A DNA stretch of 64,000 nucleotides from Ancylomarina euxina (lineage in GTDB: Bacteria; Bacteroidota; Bacteroidia; Bacteroidales; Marinifilaceae): assembly GCF_003863355.1 (NCBI RefSeq), contig NZ_QQWG01000007.1, positions 1-64,000 of the forward strand. The letters are read 5' to 3'. The position numbers and the translations under genes were made by a program. Every line of letters starts with the position of its first letter. The first letter of the stretch is position 1. Shown piece after piece: positions 1 through 8,744 of this stretch. Below the pieces are notes generated by a model. The model ran no database searches. It had not been told where the DNA came from and was given only the letters and a program-made list of their open reading frames with translations.

Positions 1-246
1 TCGTGTCCTATCTGATTTACCCTATGGGATTACGGTTGAATTTTGGGCGTTCCCAATCTATGGCTCGGTTACCCTTCCCATTTGAGCCTTATATCAGATT
101 TCTGTTCGTTAGAACATCGACTTTGCTAATGGCTTCCTTCAGATTTGTAGTCACCTACAACACCCTTGCCAATCGCTAGTACTTCCTATCAACTCGGCGT
201 ACACAGGAACTTACATCCTGCTAGTATATCACCATGCCCGACATAC
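1..246 (-). mobile_element. Group IIC intron, 5' part (domain I), runs off left edge
   Basis: Read on the minus strand from 246, the DNA begins GTATGTCGGGCATGG and continues with blocks typical of bacterial group IIC ribozymes: GCAAGGGTGTTGTAGGTGAC, AAATCTGAAGGAAGCC, GAACAGAAATCTGATATAAG and GGGTAAATCAGAT. They match, in the same order, the domain I blocks I remember from the Oceanobacillus iheyensis group IIC intron (which starts GTGTGCCCGGCATGG). The 5' splice site is therefore placed at 247|246. Domains II-VI and any reverse transcriptase would lie left of the window. Insertion directly behind a rho-independent terminator is the known target habit of IIC introns, and that is what is seen here. 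Whether the intron is complete cannot be judged. Confidence 0.85.
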
Positions 247-247
247 C

Positions 248-277
248 AAAAAAAAGGAAGCCATTGGCTCCCTTTTT
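248..277 (-). terminator. Terminator of the DEAD-box helicase gene; intron target
   Basis: On the minus strand a GGGAGCC/GGCTTCC stem with loop AAT is followed by eight T. It lies 22 nt after the helicase stop codon. The group IIC intron starts two bases after the T-run, so the hairpin is both terminator and intron insertion target. Confidence 0.85.
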
Positions 278-298
278 ATATATTATATGATTAACGAA

Positions 299-2170
299 TT
301 AATCTCTTCTTCTACGATCAGATGATCTTGAACCTTCAGGTTTACTTCTTCTATCTCTAGAATCATCACTTCTGAAACGAGATCTGTCACCGCTACCCGA
401 TCCTCCACGAGATCTACCAGCTCCAGATCCACCACGAGATCCACCTCCTGAATAACCACCGCGAGATCCGCCTCCTGAATAACCACCACGAGATCTGTCT
501 CCACCGCGAGATCTATCACCGCCACCACGAGGTCTTCTCTCTTCAGTATCTGTAGTTTCTGGACGATCGCCTGAAACTTCAATACGAATTGCTCTTCCGC
601 CTACTTCAGCGCCAGCAAATCCTTTGATAATTTCCTCAGTGAAAGCTTTATCAACATCGAAGAAAGAAAATACACCCTTAAGGTCAACTCTTCCAACGTT
701 TTTACCTCGAACACCACATTGCTTATGAATCAAAGTCAATAGGCTAGGAACATCAACGCCGTCTTTTCTACCAATATTGATAAACAAACGATCCTCAGTA
801 CTAACCTCACCATCATTCTGACGAACGCGCTTCTGAGTAGAAGATCTCATATTGAGATCTTGAGCATCCTTATAGTAATCCCAGAATCTATTAAATTCTA
901 ATGAAACCATACGTTTTACTAACTCATCACGATCAAGATCTTTTAACTCTTCATGAATAGCTGGTAAAAATTGCTCAATTGCTTCTTCTTCAACATTTAC
1001 TTCAATAACACGATGCATGAAATTTAAAAGTTGACGCTCACAAACTTCTGCTCCTCCAGGAATCTTCACCTGAGCAAATTCCATCTTTAAACGACGAGAA
1101 AGATCTTTTATTTTTCTCTCATCACGTGGGGTAACTAAAGCAATTGAAATTCCTTTTCTACCTGCACGAGCAGTACGCCCCGAACGGTGAGTATAATATT
1201 CTAACTCATCAGGAAGATTATAATGCAATACGTGTGTTAAATCGTCAACATCGATACCACGAGCAGCAACATCAGTCGCTACAAGTAATTGCAATGATTT
1301 GCTTTTGAAACTACGCATCACTCTATCGCGCTGCACCTGTGATAAATCACCATGTAAAGCATCGGCATTATATCCGTCTTTCATCAATAATTCAGCAACT
1401 TCTTGTGTTTCCTTACGAGTACGACAGAACACAATACCATAGATATCAGGATAGAAATCGACAATACGTTTTAACACATTGTAACGATCTCTATTGTTCA
1501 TTAAATAATACTGATGCTCGATATTCTTATTGGTTGTATTCGCTGTACCAACTGTCACCTCAATAGGATCAGTCATATAGTTTTTAGAGATTCTACGAAC
1601 CTCAGCAGACATCGTAGCAGAAAATAACCATGTTAGTTTGTTTTCAGATGTTGTTGATAAAATATCATCAATATCTTCCTTAAAACCCATGTTCAACATC
1701 TCATCAGCCTCATCTAAAATCACATACTCAACCTTAGAAAGGTTGATCGCTTTACGACGAATAAGGTCTAACAAACGTCCTGGAGTAGCAACAACTACAT
1801 GTGCACCTCTTTTAATTTTTCTGATTTGATCGTCAATACTTGCACCACCATAAACATTAACAACGTTTAGGTTCAAAATCTTTTTAGAGAAGACTTTTAA
1901 GTCATCAGCAATCTGAATACCTAATTCTCTGGTTGGAGATAGGATCAAAGCTTGAGGGATATTTACATCCGGCTCGATTAGTTCTAACAATGGTAAACCA
2001 AAAGCAGCAGTTTTACCTGTTCCTGTTTGGGCCAGCCCAACAAAGTCGCTTCTTCCCTCTAATAATACTGGAATAGCTTTTGCCTGAATTTCTGTTGGTG
2101 TTACGAAGCCTAATTCTGTAATGGCTTCCAAAATTGGTCTGGATAGACCTAAGTTTTCAAATGAATTCAT
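299..2170 (-). CDS. DEAD-box ATP-dependent RNA helicase (DeaD/CsdA type) with RGG tail
   Basis: Cytoplasmic RNA helicase that unwinds structured RNA; DeaD-type members act in ribosome assembly and cold adaptation. Visible motifs: motif I AQTGTGKT (47-54), PTREL (79-83), TPGRL (129-133), DEAD (153-156), SAT (184-186), then ATDVAARGID and HRSGRTAR in the second RecA domain. A DbpA-type RNA-binding domain follows (about 455-535). The last 80 residues are Arg/Gly/Ser-rich, with repeated SRGGYSGGG-like units encoded by near-identical DNA repeats around 415-530. At 623 residues it is normal for Bacteroidota DeaD. It has its own promoter, a 5'-UTR hairpin and a terminator. The family is certain; the exact RNA targets are not known. 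Confidence 0.95.
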   Translation of the reverse strand: MNSFENLGLSRPILEAITELGFVTPTEIQAKAIPVLLEGRSDFVGLAQTGTGKTAAFGLPLLELIEPDVNIPQALILSPTRELGIQIADDLKVFSKKILNLNVVNVYGGASIDDQIRKIKRGAHVVVATPGRLLDLIRRKAINLSKVEYVILDEADEMLNMGFKEDIDDILSTTSENKLTWLFSATMSAEVRRISKNYMTDPIEVTVGTANTTNKNIEHQYYLMNNRDRYNVLKRIVDFYPDIYGIVFCRTRKETQEVAELLMKDGYNADALHGDLSQVQRDRVMRSFKSKSLQLLVATDVAARGIDVDDLTHVLHYNLPDELEYYTHRSGRTARAGRKGISIALVTPRDERKIKDLSRRLKMEFAQVKIPGGAEVCERQLLNFMHRVIEVNVEEEAIEQFLPAIHEELKDLDRDELVKRMVSLEFNRFWDYYKDAQDLNMRSSTQKRVRQNDGEVSTEDRLFINIGRKDGVDVPSLLTLIHKQCGVRGKNVGRVDLKGVFSFFDVDKAFTEEIIKGFAGAEVGGRAIRIEVSGDRPETTDTEERRPRGGGDRSRGGDRSRGGYSGGGSRGGYSGGGSRGGSGAGRSRGGSGSGDRSRFRSDDSRDRRSKPEGSRSSDRRRRD

Positions 2171-2184
2171 TCGAATAATTTAAT

Positions 2185-2213
2185 TGTGACATGGCATGAT
2201 GCCCCCTGTCACA
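2185..2213 (-). promoter_or_regulatory. 5'-UTR stem-loop just upstream of the DEAD-box helicase start
   Basis: On the minus strand TGTGACA pairs with TGTCACA, and inside this GGCA pairs with TGCC around TCA. It ends 14 nt before the ATG and has no T-run, so it is not a terminator. It could modulate translation (temperature or auto-control); this is inference. Confidence 0.45.
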
Positions 2214-2285
2214 CTAAAATTTTCAATTCAAACAATGAATGAAACCCCTGACAAAAGAACGTCTACCAAATAATTTATGAAGCCG

Positions 2286-2293
2286 CAAAGGTA
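2286..2293 (-). promoter_or_regulatory. Bacteroidota -7 element for the DEAD-box helicase
   Basis: TACCTTTG on the minus strand matches TAnnTTTG exactly. An imperfect -33 (ATG for TTG) lies 21 nt upstream. It predicts a 5' UTR of roughly 110 nt that contains the stem-loop. Confidence 0.5.
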
Positions 2294-2470
2294 ACCATTA
2301 ATAACTTAAAACATCATTTTTTTGAATTTTAGTTCACTAAAGGCATGCAGCACCGACTAATGTACTCTTTTTTAAGAGAATATCTAAATTCAGATTTGAT
2401 ATTTAAACCTGATAAAGAAAGAACAATCGATTGAAGTCGATTTATAAATATATTAATGAAGGCAGAAAAT

Positions 2471-2860
2471 TTATTTCACTAGCATGAAAACCACTTCTGA
2501 CTTTATGATTGAGGGAAGAATAATATGTCTCAGTTCAAGACTTTTTAACCAAGGCTCAATCTCTTTTTCTTTTAAGCTATATAAGATTTCACGGAACTCA
2601 TCAATTTGATCGTCGTTAAAGTCGTTCTCCTCGAAATTCCTATAAGCATCCAATTCTTCATCCTCATAATAGATGATTTCTTCAGACATCTTATTTAATA
2701 AATCTGTTTCACATACTTCGTGAGCCCCACAACATTCTTCAAGAGGTTCGCTAGCTGTTTCCTCTCCCCCATTTTTCTTAGGAAACAATAACTTGCCTAT
2801 ATAAGTTAGAAGCAAAGTCAAAACGGCTCCAGCCAATAGAACTAATAGTAATACATTCAT
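2471..2860 (-). CDS. Small membrane-anchored acidic protein, unknown function
   Basis: 129 residues. Residues 2-25 form one hydrophobic membrane segment, followed by a short basic stretch (FPKK) and then a strongly acidic cytoplasmic part, so the orientation is probably N-out/C-in. A Cys pair plus a third Cys (ECCGAHEVCE, about 42-51) could bind metal or form disulphides. The C-terminal part has helices rich in Glu, Asp and Leu, and a hydrophobic end. I do not recognise the family. It stands alone between the helicase and the threonine operon, which is divergently transcribed from it. Coding is supported by length, a plausible membrane anchor and amino-acid composition. Confidence 0.7.
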   Translation of the reverse strand: MNVLLLVLLAGAVLTLLLTYIGKLLFPKKNGGEETASEPLEECCGAHEVCETDLLNKMSEEIIYYEDEELDAYRNFEENDFNDDQIDEFREILYSLKEKEIEPWLKSLELRHIILPSIIKSEVVFMLVK

Positions 2861-3104
2861 GTTGCAAAACTAGATATTACATATCAATTAATCAAGATAT
2901 ACAGATCAGTTATTTTTAGTCTTCATGTAATTTTAGAATTAGTGTCATTTAAAACCTGAGCCCCGCTAACCAAAATAACAAAGTACACTATTGCTACAAC
3001 AAACGTTTTCAATGAATTAAAACTTGATTTTTACTAAAAACAATACGTTCACTATTTGTTTTCCTCCATTTTTTCACCATATTTGTTTCACCAAAAGAGA
3101 AATT

Positions 3105-3188
3105 ATGAACTCAGCATTGACCACATATATGGATCAAACGACAGGCACATCTATTATGATGCCATGCTCCTCGTGTGGAATAATGTGA
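3105..3188 (+). CDS. Probable threonine-operon leader peptide (thrL-like, 27 aa)
   Basis: ATG at 3105, stop TGA at 3186-3188. The 27 residues include five Thr (two TT pairs and GT), two Ile and five Met; these are the three end products of the aspartate/homoserine branch that starts at ThrA. It is preceded by an AAGAGAAA purine stretch and followed after 28 nt by a strong terminator hairpin, then by thrA. This layout is that of ribosome-stalling attenuation leaders such as thrL of enterobacteria. The sequence is not homologous to enterobacterial thrL; the call rests on composition and position. A longer overlapping frame at 3056-3256 lacks such a bias. Confidence 0.65.
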   Translation: MNSALTTYMDQTTGTSIMMPCSSCGIM

Positions 3189-3216
3189 AGCTTTTAAATA
3201 CAAAATTTATAAACGA

Positions 3217-3246
3217 AGCCTGCAGATTATTCTGCAGGCTTTTTTT
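3217..3246 (+). terminator. Attenuator/terminator upstream of thrA
   Basis: Perfect 10-bp stem AGCCTGCAGA/TCTGCAGGCT with loop TTAT, followed by seven T counting the last stem base. It sits between the leader peptide and thrA with no gene of its own to terminate except the leader. A weak alternative hairpin (GCTT and TAAAT at 3190-3199 pairing with ATTTA and AAGC at 3205-3219) would take up its left arm and could be the antiterminator. Confidence 0.8.
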
Positions 3247-3279
3247 ATACTCTTAAAACCCATTCAATATTATAATCAT

Positions 3280-5712
3280 ATGAGAATCTTAAAATTTGGA
3301 GGAAGTTCAGTTGCCCAAGCCGAAAGCCTCAAAAAAGTTCAGCAAATAGTTAGTGATATCTGCAGAAATGAACCTGCAATTATTGTGGTTTCAGCTCTGG
3401 GCGGTGTTACCGATTTACTTGCTAATTGTTTAAATCAGGCTTGTCTTCAAGACCAAACCTATAAGAGGAGCCTTGAAAAATTATATAACCGACACTTAAA
3501 TCTATCACAAGAACTAAAGCTAGATACGATAACTCAAAGCTGGCTGAAAGAGAAATTTAAAGACCTTTCAAATCTATTAGAAGGTGTTTTTATTCTTCAA
3601 GATGTTCCCGAAAAGGTAAAATGCCGTGTACTCGGACTAGGAGAAGAACTTTCATCAGAACTTATTACTCATTATTTTCAAAAATCAGATCTGAATGCTA
3701 GACATTACGATTCAAGAGAATATATAAAAACAATAGACAATAAGGGGATACTTCTTAATAGAGAGGATAGTTACAGAAGAATAAATGCAATAAAAGATGA
3801 AATCAATCTGGCAATATTCCCAGGTTTCATTGCTTCAAACGAAAAAGGTGAGCCCACTTTATTGGGACGTGGAGGCTCTGACTATACAGCCTCTATTTTA
3901 GCTGCTGCTTTGGATGCAAAACAATTGGAAATATGGACTGATGTAAGTGGTATGTACACAGCTGATCCACGACTGGTTACTCAAGCTATTCCTATCGATC
4001 AAATGTCTTTTCAGGAAGCTATGGAATTGTCTCACTTTGGAGCCAAAGTGATGTACCCTCCTGCCCTGACCCCAGTTCTACAAAAGAAAATCGACATACT
4101 GATTAAAAACACATTTGAACCTGAAGCGCAAGGCACTTTAATAAGTTCTGAACCAAAAGCTGAACGAACTACAGTAAGGGGGCTTTCTTCAATCAATCAC
4201 ATCAACCTTATTACTCTTTCGGGAAGTGGAATGGTCGGAATAAGTGGTTTTGCAGCCCGCCTATTTGCTTGCTTAGCTAACCAGAAAATTAACGTTAGCC
4301 TCATCACTCAATCTTCATCGGAGCACAGTATGAGTGTTGCTGTTCATGAAGATGATTGTCCCAAAGCTTGTAATATAATCGAGGACGAATTTGCTGTAGA
4401 GATTGCCATGAATCATGTCGATAAACCAAAACTTGAACTTGATTTGTCGATAATCGCTGTTGTTGGTGAAGATATGGGTTATACACCAGGCATCTCAGGT
4501 AAAGTTTTTGGTATTCTTGGCAAAAATGGCTTGAATATTCGAGCCATGGCTCAAGGTGGGAATGAACTAAATATCACCTTTATGGTTCGCACTACTGATG
4601 TTAAAAAGGCACTAAATGTCATACACGAAAAATTCTTTCTTTCTACCTCAAAAAAGGTTAACCTTTATATAGCTGGTGTTGGAAACGTGGGTAGTAAACT
4701 ATTGGAACACATCAAAAGTCAGCATAAACATTTAATTGAGGAGAAAGGGATTGACCTTATCATTAGAGCTGTAAGCAATAGTCGAAAAATGTTTTTTACT
4801 GAAGATGAAAAATTAATTGAAGATTGGCAAAAGAAGTTGAACGAAGAAGGTCAGACTGCTGATATCAAAAAGTTTATCAAGAACATCGAAGATTCAAATT
4901 TACGAAATTCAATTTTTGTAGATATAACTGCAAGTCAGGAAGTCAGCGAAGTGTACGATCAAATATTAGACTCGACGACTTCAATAGTTGCTTGTAACAA
5001 AATTGCGGCTTCATCAGAATACGCAAACTATAAACGATTAAAACAGGTTTCGAAGAAGAATAATGTCGATTTTAGATTTGAGAGTAATGTTGGTGCAGGT
5101 TTGCCAGTCATCAGTACTATCAATTATTTAAAAAATACAGGAGATCAAATCACAAGTATCGAAGCGGTGGTTTCAGGTAGCCTTAACTACATTATCAATA
5201 AATTTATTGAAGGATATGGTTTTGATGAAGCATTAAAGCTTGCGATATCTGAAGGTTTTACCGAACCAGATCCTAAACTTGATTTGAATGGTGTTGATGT
5301 TTTACGAAAGTTATTAATACTCGCTCGAGAATCAGGTTATACCTTAGAAGCCAATGATGTTGATCTAGAGGCTATGGTGCCAGAATATTGTTTAAAGTCG
5401 AAAACAACTGGTGAGCTAATTGAAAGACTCGTTAAAAAGAAAGAATTCTTTGAGAACTGGCGAAAACAAATGAATGAGCAAAACGTTCGTTTTAGATATA
5501 TCGCTAGTTTTAAAGATGGGAAAGCAAGTGTTGGCATGAAGACAGTTGGTCCTGAACACCCATTCTATAATATAGATGGCAAAGACAGTATTGTATCTTT
5601 AAATACGCTTTGGTATAAAGATCAACCTATGATTATTAAAGGGGCTGGTGCCGGTGCTGAGGTTACTGCTTCAGGAATATTCGGTGATATCATTAGTATT
5701 TCTTCAAAATAA
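3280..5712 (+). CDS. thrA: Bifunctional aspartokinase / homoserine dehydrogenase
   Basis: Catalyses the first (aspartate phosphorylation) and third (aspartate semialdehyde to homoserine) steps of threonine/methionine synthesis. The kinase domain starts with KFGGSSVA (5-12) and carries GRGGSDYTAS (196-205) and FGAKVMYP. Two ACT-type regulatory segments follow (about 310-450; GISGKVFGILGKNGLNI is typical). The homoserine dehydrogenase starts with the NAD(P)-binding GVGNVGSKLL (466-475) and runs to the end. 810 residues is the usual length of the fused enzyme. First gene of thrABC, 45 nt before thrB; a leader peptide and attenuator precede it. ACT domains imply feedback inhibition, probably by threonine. 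Confidence 0.97.
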   Translation: MRILKFGGSSVAQAESLKKVQQIVSDICRNEPAIIVVSALGGVTDLLANCLNQACLQDQTYKRSLEKLYNRHLNLSQELKLDTITQSWLKEKFKDLSNLLEGVFILQDVPEKVKCRVLGLGEELSSELITHYFQKSDLNARHYDSREYIKTIDNKGILLNREDSYRRINAIKDEINLAIFPGFIASNEKGEPTLLGRGGSDYTASILAAALDAKQLEIWTDVSGMYTADPRLVTQAIPIDQMSFQEAMELSHFGAKVMYPPALTPVLQKKIDILIKNTFEPEAQGTLISSEPKAERTTVRGLSSINHINLITLSGSGMVGISGFAARLFACLANQKINVSLITQSSSEHSMSVAVHEDDCPKACNIIEDEFAVEIAMNHVDKPKLELDLSIIAVVGEDMGYTPGISGKVFGILGKNGLNIRAMAQGGNELNITFMVRTTDVKKALNVIHEKFFLSTSKKVNLYIAGVGNVGSKLLEHIKSQHKHLIEEKGIDLIIRAVSNSRKMFFTEDEKLIEDWQKKLNEEGQTADIKKFIKNIEDSNLRNSIFVDITASQEVSEVYDQILDSTTSIVACNKIAASSEYANYKRLKQVSKKNNVDFRFESNVGAGLPVISTINYLKNTGDQITSIEAVVSGSLNYIINKFIEGYGFDEALKLAISEGFTEPDPKLDLNGVDVLRKLLILARESGYTLEANDVDLEAMVPEYCLKSKTTGELIERLVKKKEFFENWRKQMNEQNVRFRYIASFKDGKASVGMKTVGPEHPFYNIDGKDSIVSLNTLWYKDQPMIIKGAGAGAEVTASGIFGDIISISSK

Positions 5713-5757
5713 AACCCTAATAAGAGATCCCCCAAAGTCTCTACTTATATAAAAAAA

Positions 5758-6693
5758 ATGAATAAGAGTATAAAAGTATTTGCACCAGGAAGTGTTTCAA
5801 ATGTAGGATGTGGTTTCGATATCCTGGGATTTGCCATTGATGGAATTGGTGATGAAATGATTCTTAGAAAAAATGATTCGAATAAAATTCATATTAAGCC
5901 CATTGAAGGCTACGAGAATTTATCCACAGTTCCAACAAAAAATGTTGCTGGTGTAGCCATTCAAGCTTTATTAGATGATTTAGGTAGCCAACAAGGTTTC
6001 GATATTGAGATTAAAAAAAACATCAAACCTGGTAGTGGAATTGGGTCGAGTTCGGCAAGTGCTTCAGGAGCTGTTGTTGCGGTAAACGAATTGCTAGGAA
6101 AACCATACAGTCGAATGCAATTGGTTGATTTTGCCATGCAAGGTGAAGTGGCTGCATCAGGAGACGCGCATGCTGATAATGCAGCCCCAACTGTATTAGG
6201 CGGTTTTTGCATTGTTCGCGCCTACGATCCGCTTGATATCATTCAAATTGAATCTCCTATAAATTTATGGTGCGTTGTTATTCATCCTCAAATTGAAATT
6301 AAAACCAAAGAAGCTAGAGAATTACTATCAACTCAAGTTGACCTAAAGAAAGCAATCCGTCAGTGGGGAAATGTAGCAGGTCTAATCTCAGGTCTACACA
6401 GCTCAGACTACAATTTAATTGGTCGATCATTAGAAGATCATATTGTAGAAAAACAGCGCAAAGTTCTTATACCAGAGTTTGACAACTTAAAAAATGCTGT
6501 GATGAACGCAGGTGCATTAGGCTGTAGCATTTCTGGTTCAGGGCCATCTGTTTTTGCTTTATGTGAAGGTGAGAATAAAGCTAAAGATGTAAATTTAGCT
6601 ATGAATGATGTGTTCTCTAAAACAAATATTCCATTCTATATTTACTCCTCTCAAGTTAGTAATAATGGTGTCAGAATTATAGAGGAGATCTAA
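5758..6693 (+). CDS. thrB: Homoserine kinase
   Basis: GHMP-family kinase that phosphorylates homoserine to O-phosphohomoserine, the substrate of ThrC. The ATP-binding GHMP signature PGSGIGSSSASASG is at 91-104. The N-terminal VFAPGSVSNVGCGFD and C-terminal GCSISGSGPSVFAL glycine loops are also characteristic. 311 residues is a normal length. It lies between thrA and thrC on the same strand with gaps of 45 and 36 nt, so one transcript is likely. Cytoplasmic. In many Bacteroides relatives a phosphoglycerate-mutase-like gene sits in this operon; none is present here, so this canonical GHMP enzyme presumably carries the activity alone. Confidence 0.97.
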   Translation: MNKSIKVFAPGSVSNVGCGFDILGFAIDGIGDEMILRKNDSNKIHIKPIEGYENLSTVPTKNVAGVAIQALLDDLGSQQGFDIEIKKNIKPGSGIGSSSASASGAVVAVNELLGKPYSRMQLVDFAMQGEVAASGDAHADNAAPTVLGGFCIVRAYDPLDIIQIESPINLWCVVIHPQIEIKTKEARELLSTQVDLKKAIRQWGNVAGLISGLHSSDYNLIGRSLEDHIVEKQRKVLIPEFDNLKNAVMNAGALGCSISGSGPSVFALCEGENKAKDVNLAMNDVFSKTNIPFYIYSSQVSNNGVRIIEEI

Positions 6694-6729
6694 AAAACAA
6701 ACTATTAATCAGATTAACCACCCAATAAA

Positions 6730-8022
6730 ATGAAATATTATAGTACTAAAAATAAAGATCTCAAGTTTAGCTTTAAAGATGCCGTAATAAAAGGGCTTGC
6801 TCCAGATGGAGGCTTGTTCTACCCTAAACATCTTCCTCAGCTTAATAAATCATTTATAGATAATCTCCATAATTTATCTTTAGCCGAAATTGGTTTTGAA
6901 GTGGCTAAACACTTTATGGGAGGCGATATTCCAACCAACAAACTCAAAGAGATTTGTGATGATTCACTTAACTTCCCTACTCCACTAGTTTCTTTTGAGC
7001 CCAGTGTCTACTCTATGGAGCTATTCCATGGCCCTAGCTGTGCTTTTAAAGATGTGGGAGCACGATTTATGTCGAGATGCCTTAGCCATTTTGCTCAAGA
7101 GAGTGACGAGAAGATAACTATCCTAGCTGCGACTTCAGGAGATACAGGTAGTGCTGTTGCAAACGGATTTCTAGGGATAGAAAACATTGAGGTTGTCATT
7201 CTATACCCATCTGGTAAAGTCAGTCAAATTCAAGAACAACAATTAACCACACTTGGCAATAATATTACAGCACTTGAAATTGATGGCAGTTTCGACGATT
7301 GCCAAGCTCTTGTAAAACAAGCATTTCAGGATAAAGACTTGAATAAGAAAATGAAATTAAGCTCAGCTAATTCCATTAATATAGCTCGCTTAATTCCTCA
7401 AAGCTTCTACTATTTCTATGCTTATGGACAACTTAAAAATCAGAATAAGAATCTAGTCATCTCAGTTCCAAGTGGTAACTATGGTAACCTAACTGCAGGT
7501 TTAATAGCAAAACAGATGGGCCTTCCCATAAAAAGATTTATCGCCTCAACCAATGTAAACAAGGTTGTGCCTGACTATTTAAATACAGGAAAATATGAAA
7601 GTAAAGCATCAATCCCTAGTATCTCAAACGCAATGGATGTAGGGGCACCAAGCAATTTTGATAGAATGATGACTCTATACCAAGAAAATCATCCGAAAAT
7701 ATGTGAAGATTTAAAAGGAGCTTCATTCAACGATGAACAAACCAAAGAGATTATGAGGAAAGTTTACAAAGACTTTGGGTATATTCTCGATCCTCATGGT
7801 GCAGTAGCCTATTTAGGCTTGCAAGAGGAACTCGACACCACAAATGAACTAGGTGTATTCATAGAAACAGCTCATCCCGCCAAGTTTATCGACATTGTTG
7901 AAGAAGTTATTGAAACGCAAATAGATATACCAAACTATCTTAAATCTTGTTTGACAAAAGAAAAAATCAGTATTCAGATGCCAAATGATTATCAGGATTT
8001 TAAGACTTTCTTAGAAAGTTAA
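6730..8022 (+). CDS. thrC: Threonine synthase
   Basis: PLP enzyme that converts O-phosphohomoserine to threonine. The PLP-lysine region HGPSCAFKDVGARFMSR is at 100-116, with Lys107 the expected Schiff-base residue. AATSGDTGSAVANGF (phosphate-binding loop) and VPSGNYGNLTAG follow. N-terminal DGGLFYP is typical of the family. 430 residues is the normal length. Last gene of the thr operon and followed by a hairpin terminator shared with the convergent lipoprotein gene. Confidence 0.97.
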   Translation: MKYYSTKNKDLKFSFKDAVIKGLAPDGGLFYPKHLPQLNKSFIDNLHNLSLAEIGFEVAKHFMGGDIPTNKLKEICDDSLNFPTPLVSFEPSVYSMELFHGPSCAFKDVGARFMSRCLSHFAQESDEKITILAATSGDTGSAVANGFLGIENIEVVILYPSGKVSQIQEQQLTTLGNNITALEIDGSFDDCQALVKQAFQDKDLNKKMKLSSANSINIARLIPQSFYYFYAYGQLKNQNKNLVISVPSGNYGNLTAGLIAKQMGLPIKRFIASTNVNKVVPDYLNTGKYESKASIPSISNAMDVGAPSNFDRMMTLYQENHPKICEDLKGASFNDEQTKEIMRKVYKDFGYILDPHGAVAYLGLQEELDTTNELGVFIETAHPAKFIDIVEEVIETQIDIPNYLKSCLTKEKISIQMPNDYQDFKTFLES

Positions 8023-8034
8023 AATCAAACAAAA

Positions 8035-8058
8035 GCTCCCTGATTAGGGAGCCTTTTT
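8035..8058. terminator. Bidirectional terminator between thrC and the lipoprotein gene
   Basis: GCTCCCT/AGGGAGC stem with loop GATT. T-rich tail on the plus strand (CTTTTTG) and TTTTG on the minus strand. It serves the convergent genes on both sides. Confidence 0.8.
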
Positions 8059-8075
8059 GTTCTATTTCGGAAAGA

Positions 8076-8744
8076 CTATTTCTTTGAAATTGCTTTTTCG
8101 TATTCCTTTTTATAGAGATTCATTTGATTGGTCAAACGCTCAATTTCAGCATCGTTTTGTTTTTTAACCTTACGTAACCAAGTAATCTTTTCATTAATCA
8201 CTTCCATCTCTTTATTAACTTTAGAAATTTGGTTGTCCTTTTGGGCAATCTTCTCCTCAAGCTTCGATTTCTCGCTAGCCACCTTTTTGCTTTCCCACTC
8301 TTTATCTTTTAAACTTGCACTCAAGTCCTTTGTCAAACGAGATGATTCAGCTTTCAAATCCTTAACCTGCTCATTCAGCTTACTGATAATCACTTCATTC
8401 TCAGCATTTCGTTCCTGAGCAAACTTATAGTTACCTAGAGTTTCATGCAACTTCAGCTTCAAACTAGTGGTATCGGAAGCTATAGAAAACAATTCTGTAC
8501 TCAACTGATCAATCTCAACATTTTTTTGAGCATTGCTTTCAGCCATACTATTTTTCATCTCGTTATACTCAGCTAATGTTTGTTTCAGTTTCGAGTCTAA
8601 ACTTGTATTCTCGTTTCCTAACTTACGAACCTGAGCATCACTTTTACGTTTAGCGTAATCAAGTTCTTCGTATTTACGTTTCGAAACCACACAGGATACA
8701 AGTATCAGTGGCATAATTGATAAAATCAGTATTTTCTTATTCAT
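8076..8744 (-). CDS. Coiled-coil lipoprotein
   Basis: 222 residues. The N-terminus is a lipoprotein signal, with lipobox LVSC and the acylated Cys at 18, so the protein is predicted to sit on the periplasmic face of a membrane (usually the outer membrane in this phylum). The rest, from about 25 to 215, is almost entirely heptad-like coiled coil rich in Lys, Glu, Asn and Leu. The CVVSKRKYEELDYAKRK start resembles the N-termini of Bacteroidota OmpA-like proteins, but no OmpA peptidoglycan-binding domain follows. A structural envelope role is plausible; function is unknown. Confidence 0.8.
   Translation of the reverse strand: MNKKILILSIMPLILVSCVVSKRKYEELDYAKRKSDAQVRKLGNENTSLDSKLKQTLAEYNEMKNSMAESNAQKNVEIDQLSTELFSIASDTTSLKLKLHETLGNYKFAQERNAENEVIISKLNEQVKDLKAESSRLTKDLSASLKDKEWESKKVASEKSKLEEKIAQKDNQISKVNKEMEVINEKITWLRKVKKQNDAEIERLTNQMNLYKKEYEKAISKK

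Noticed and set aside
3056-3256. 66-residue open frame upstream of thrA
   Set aside because: It runs through the terminator hairpin and into its T-run, and shows no biased composition. The 27-codon frame at 3105 fits the location much better.
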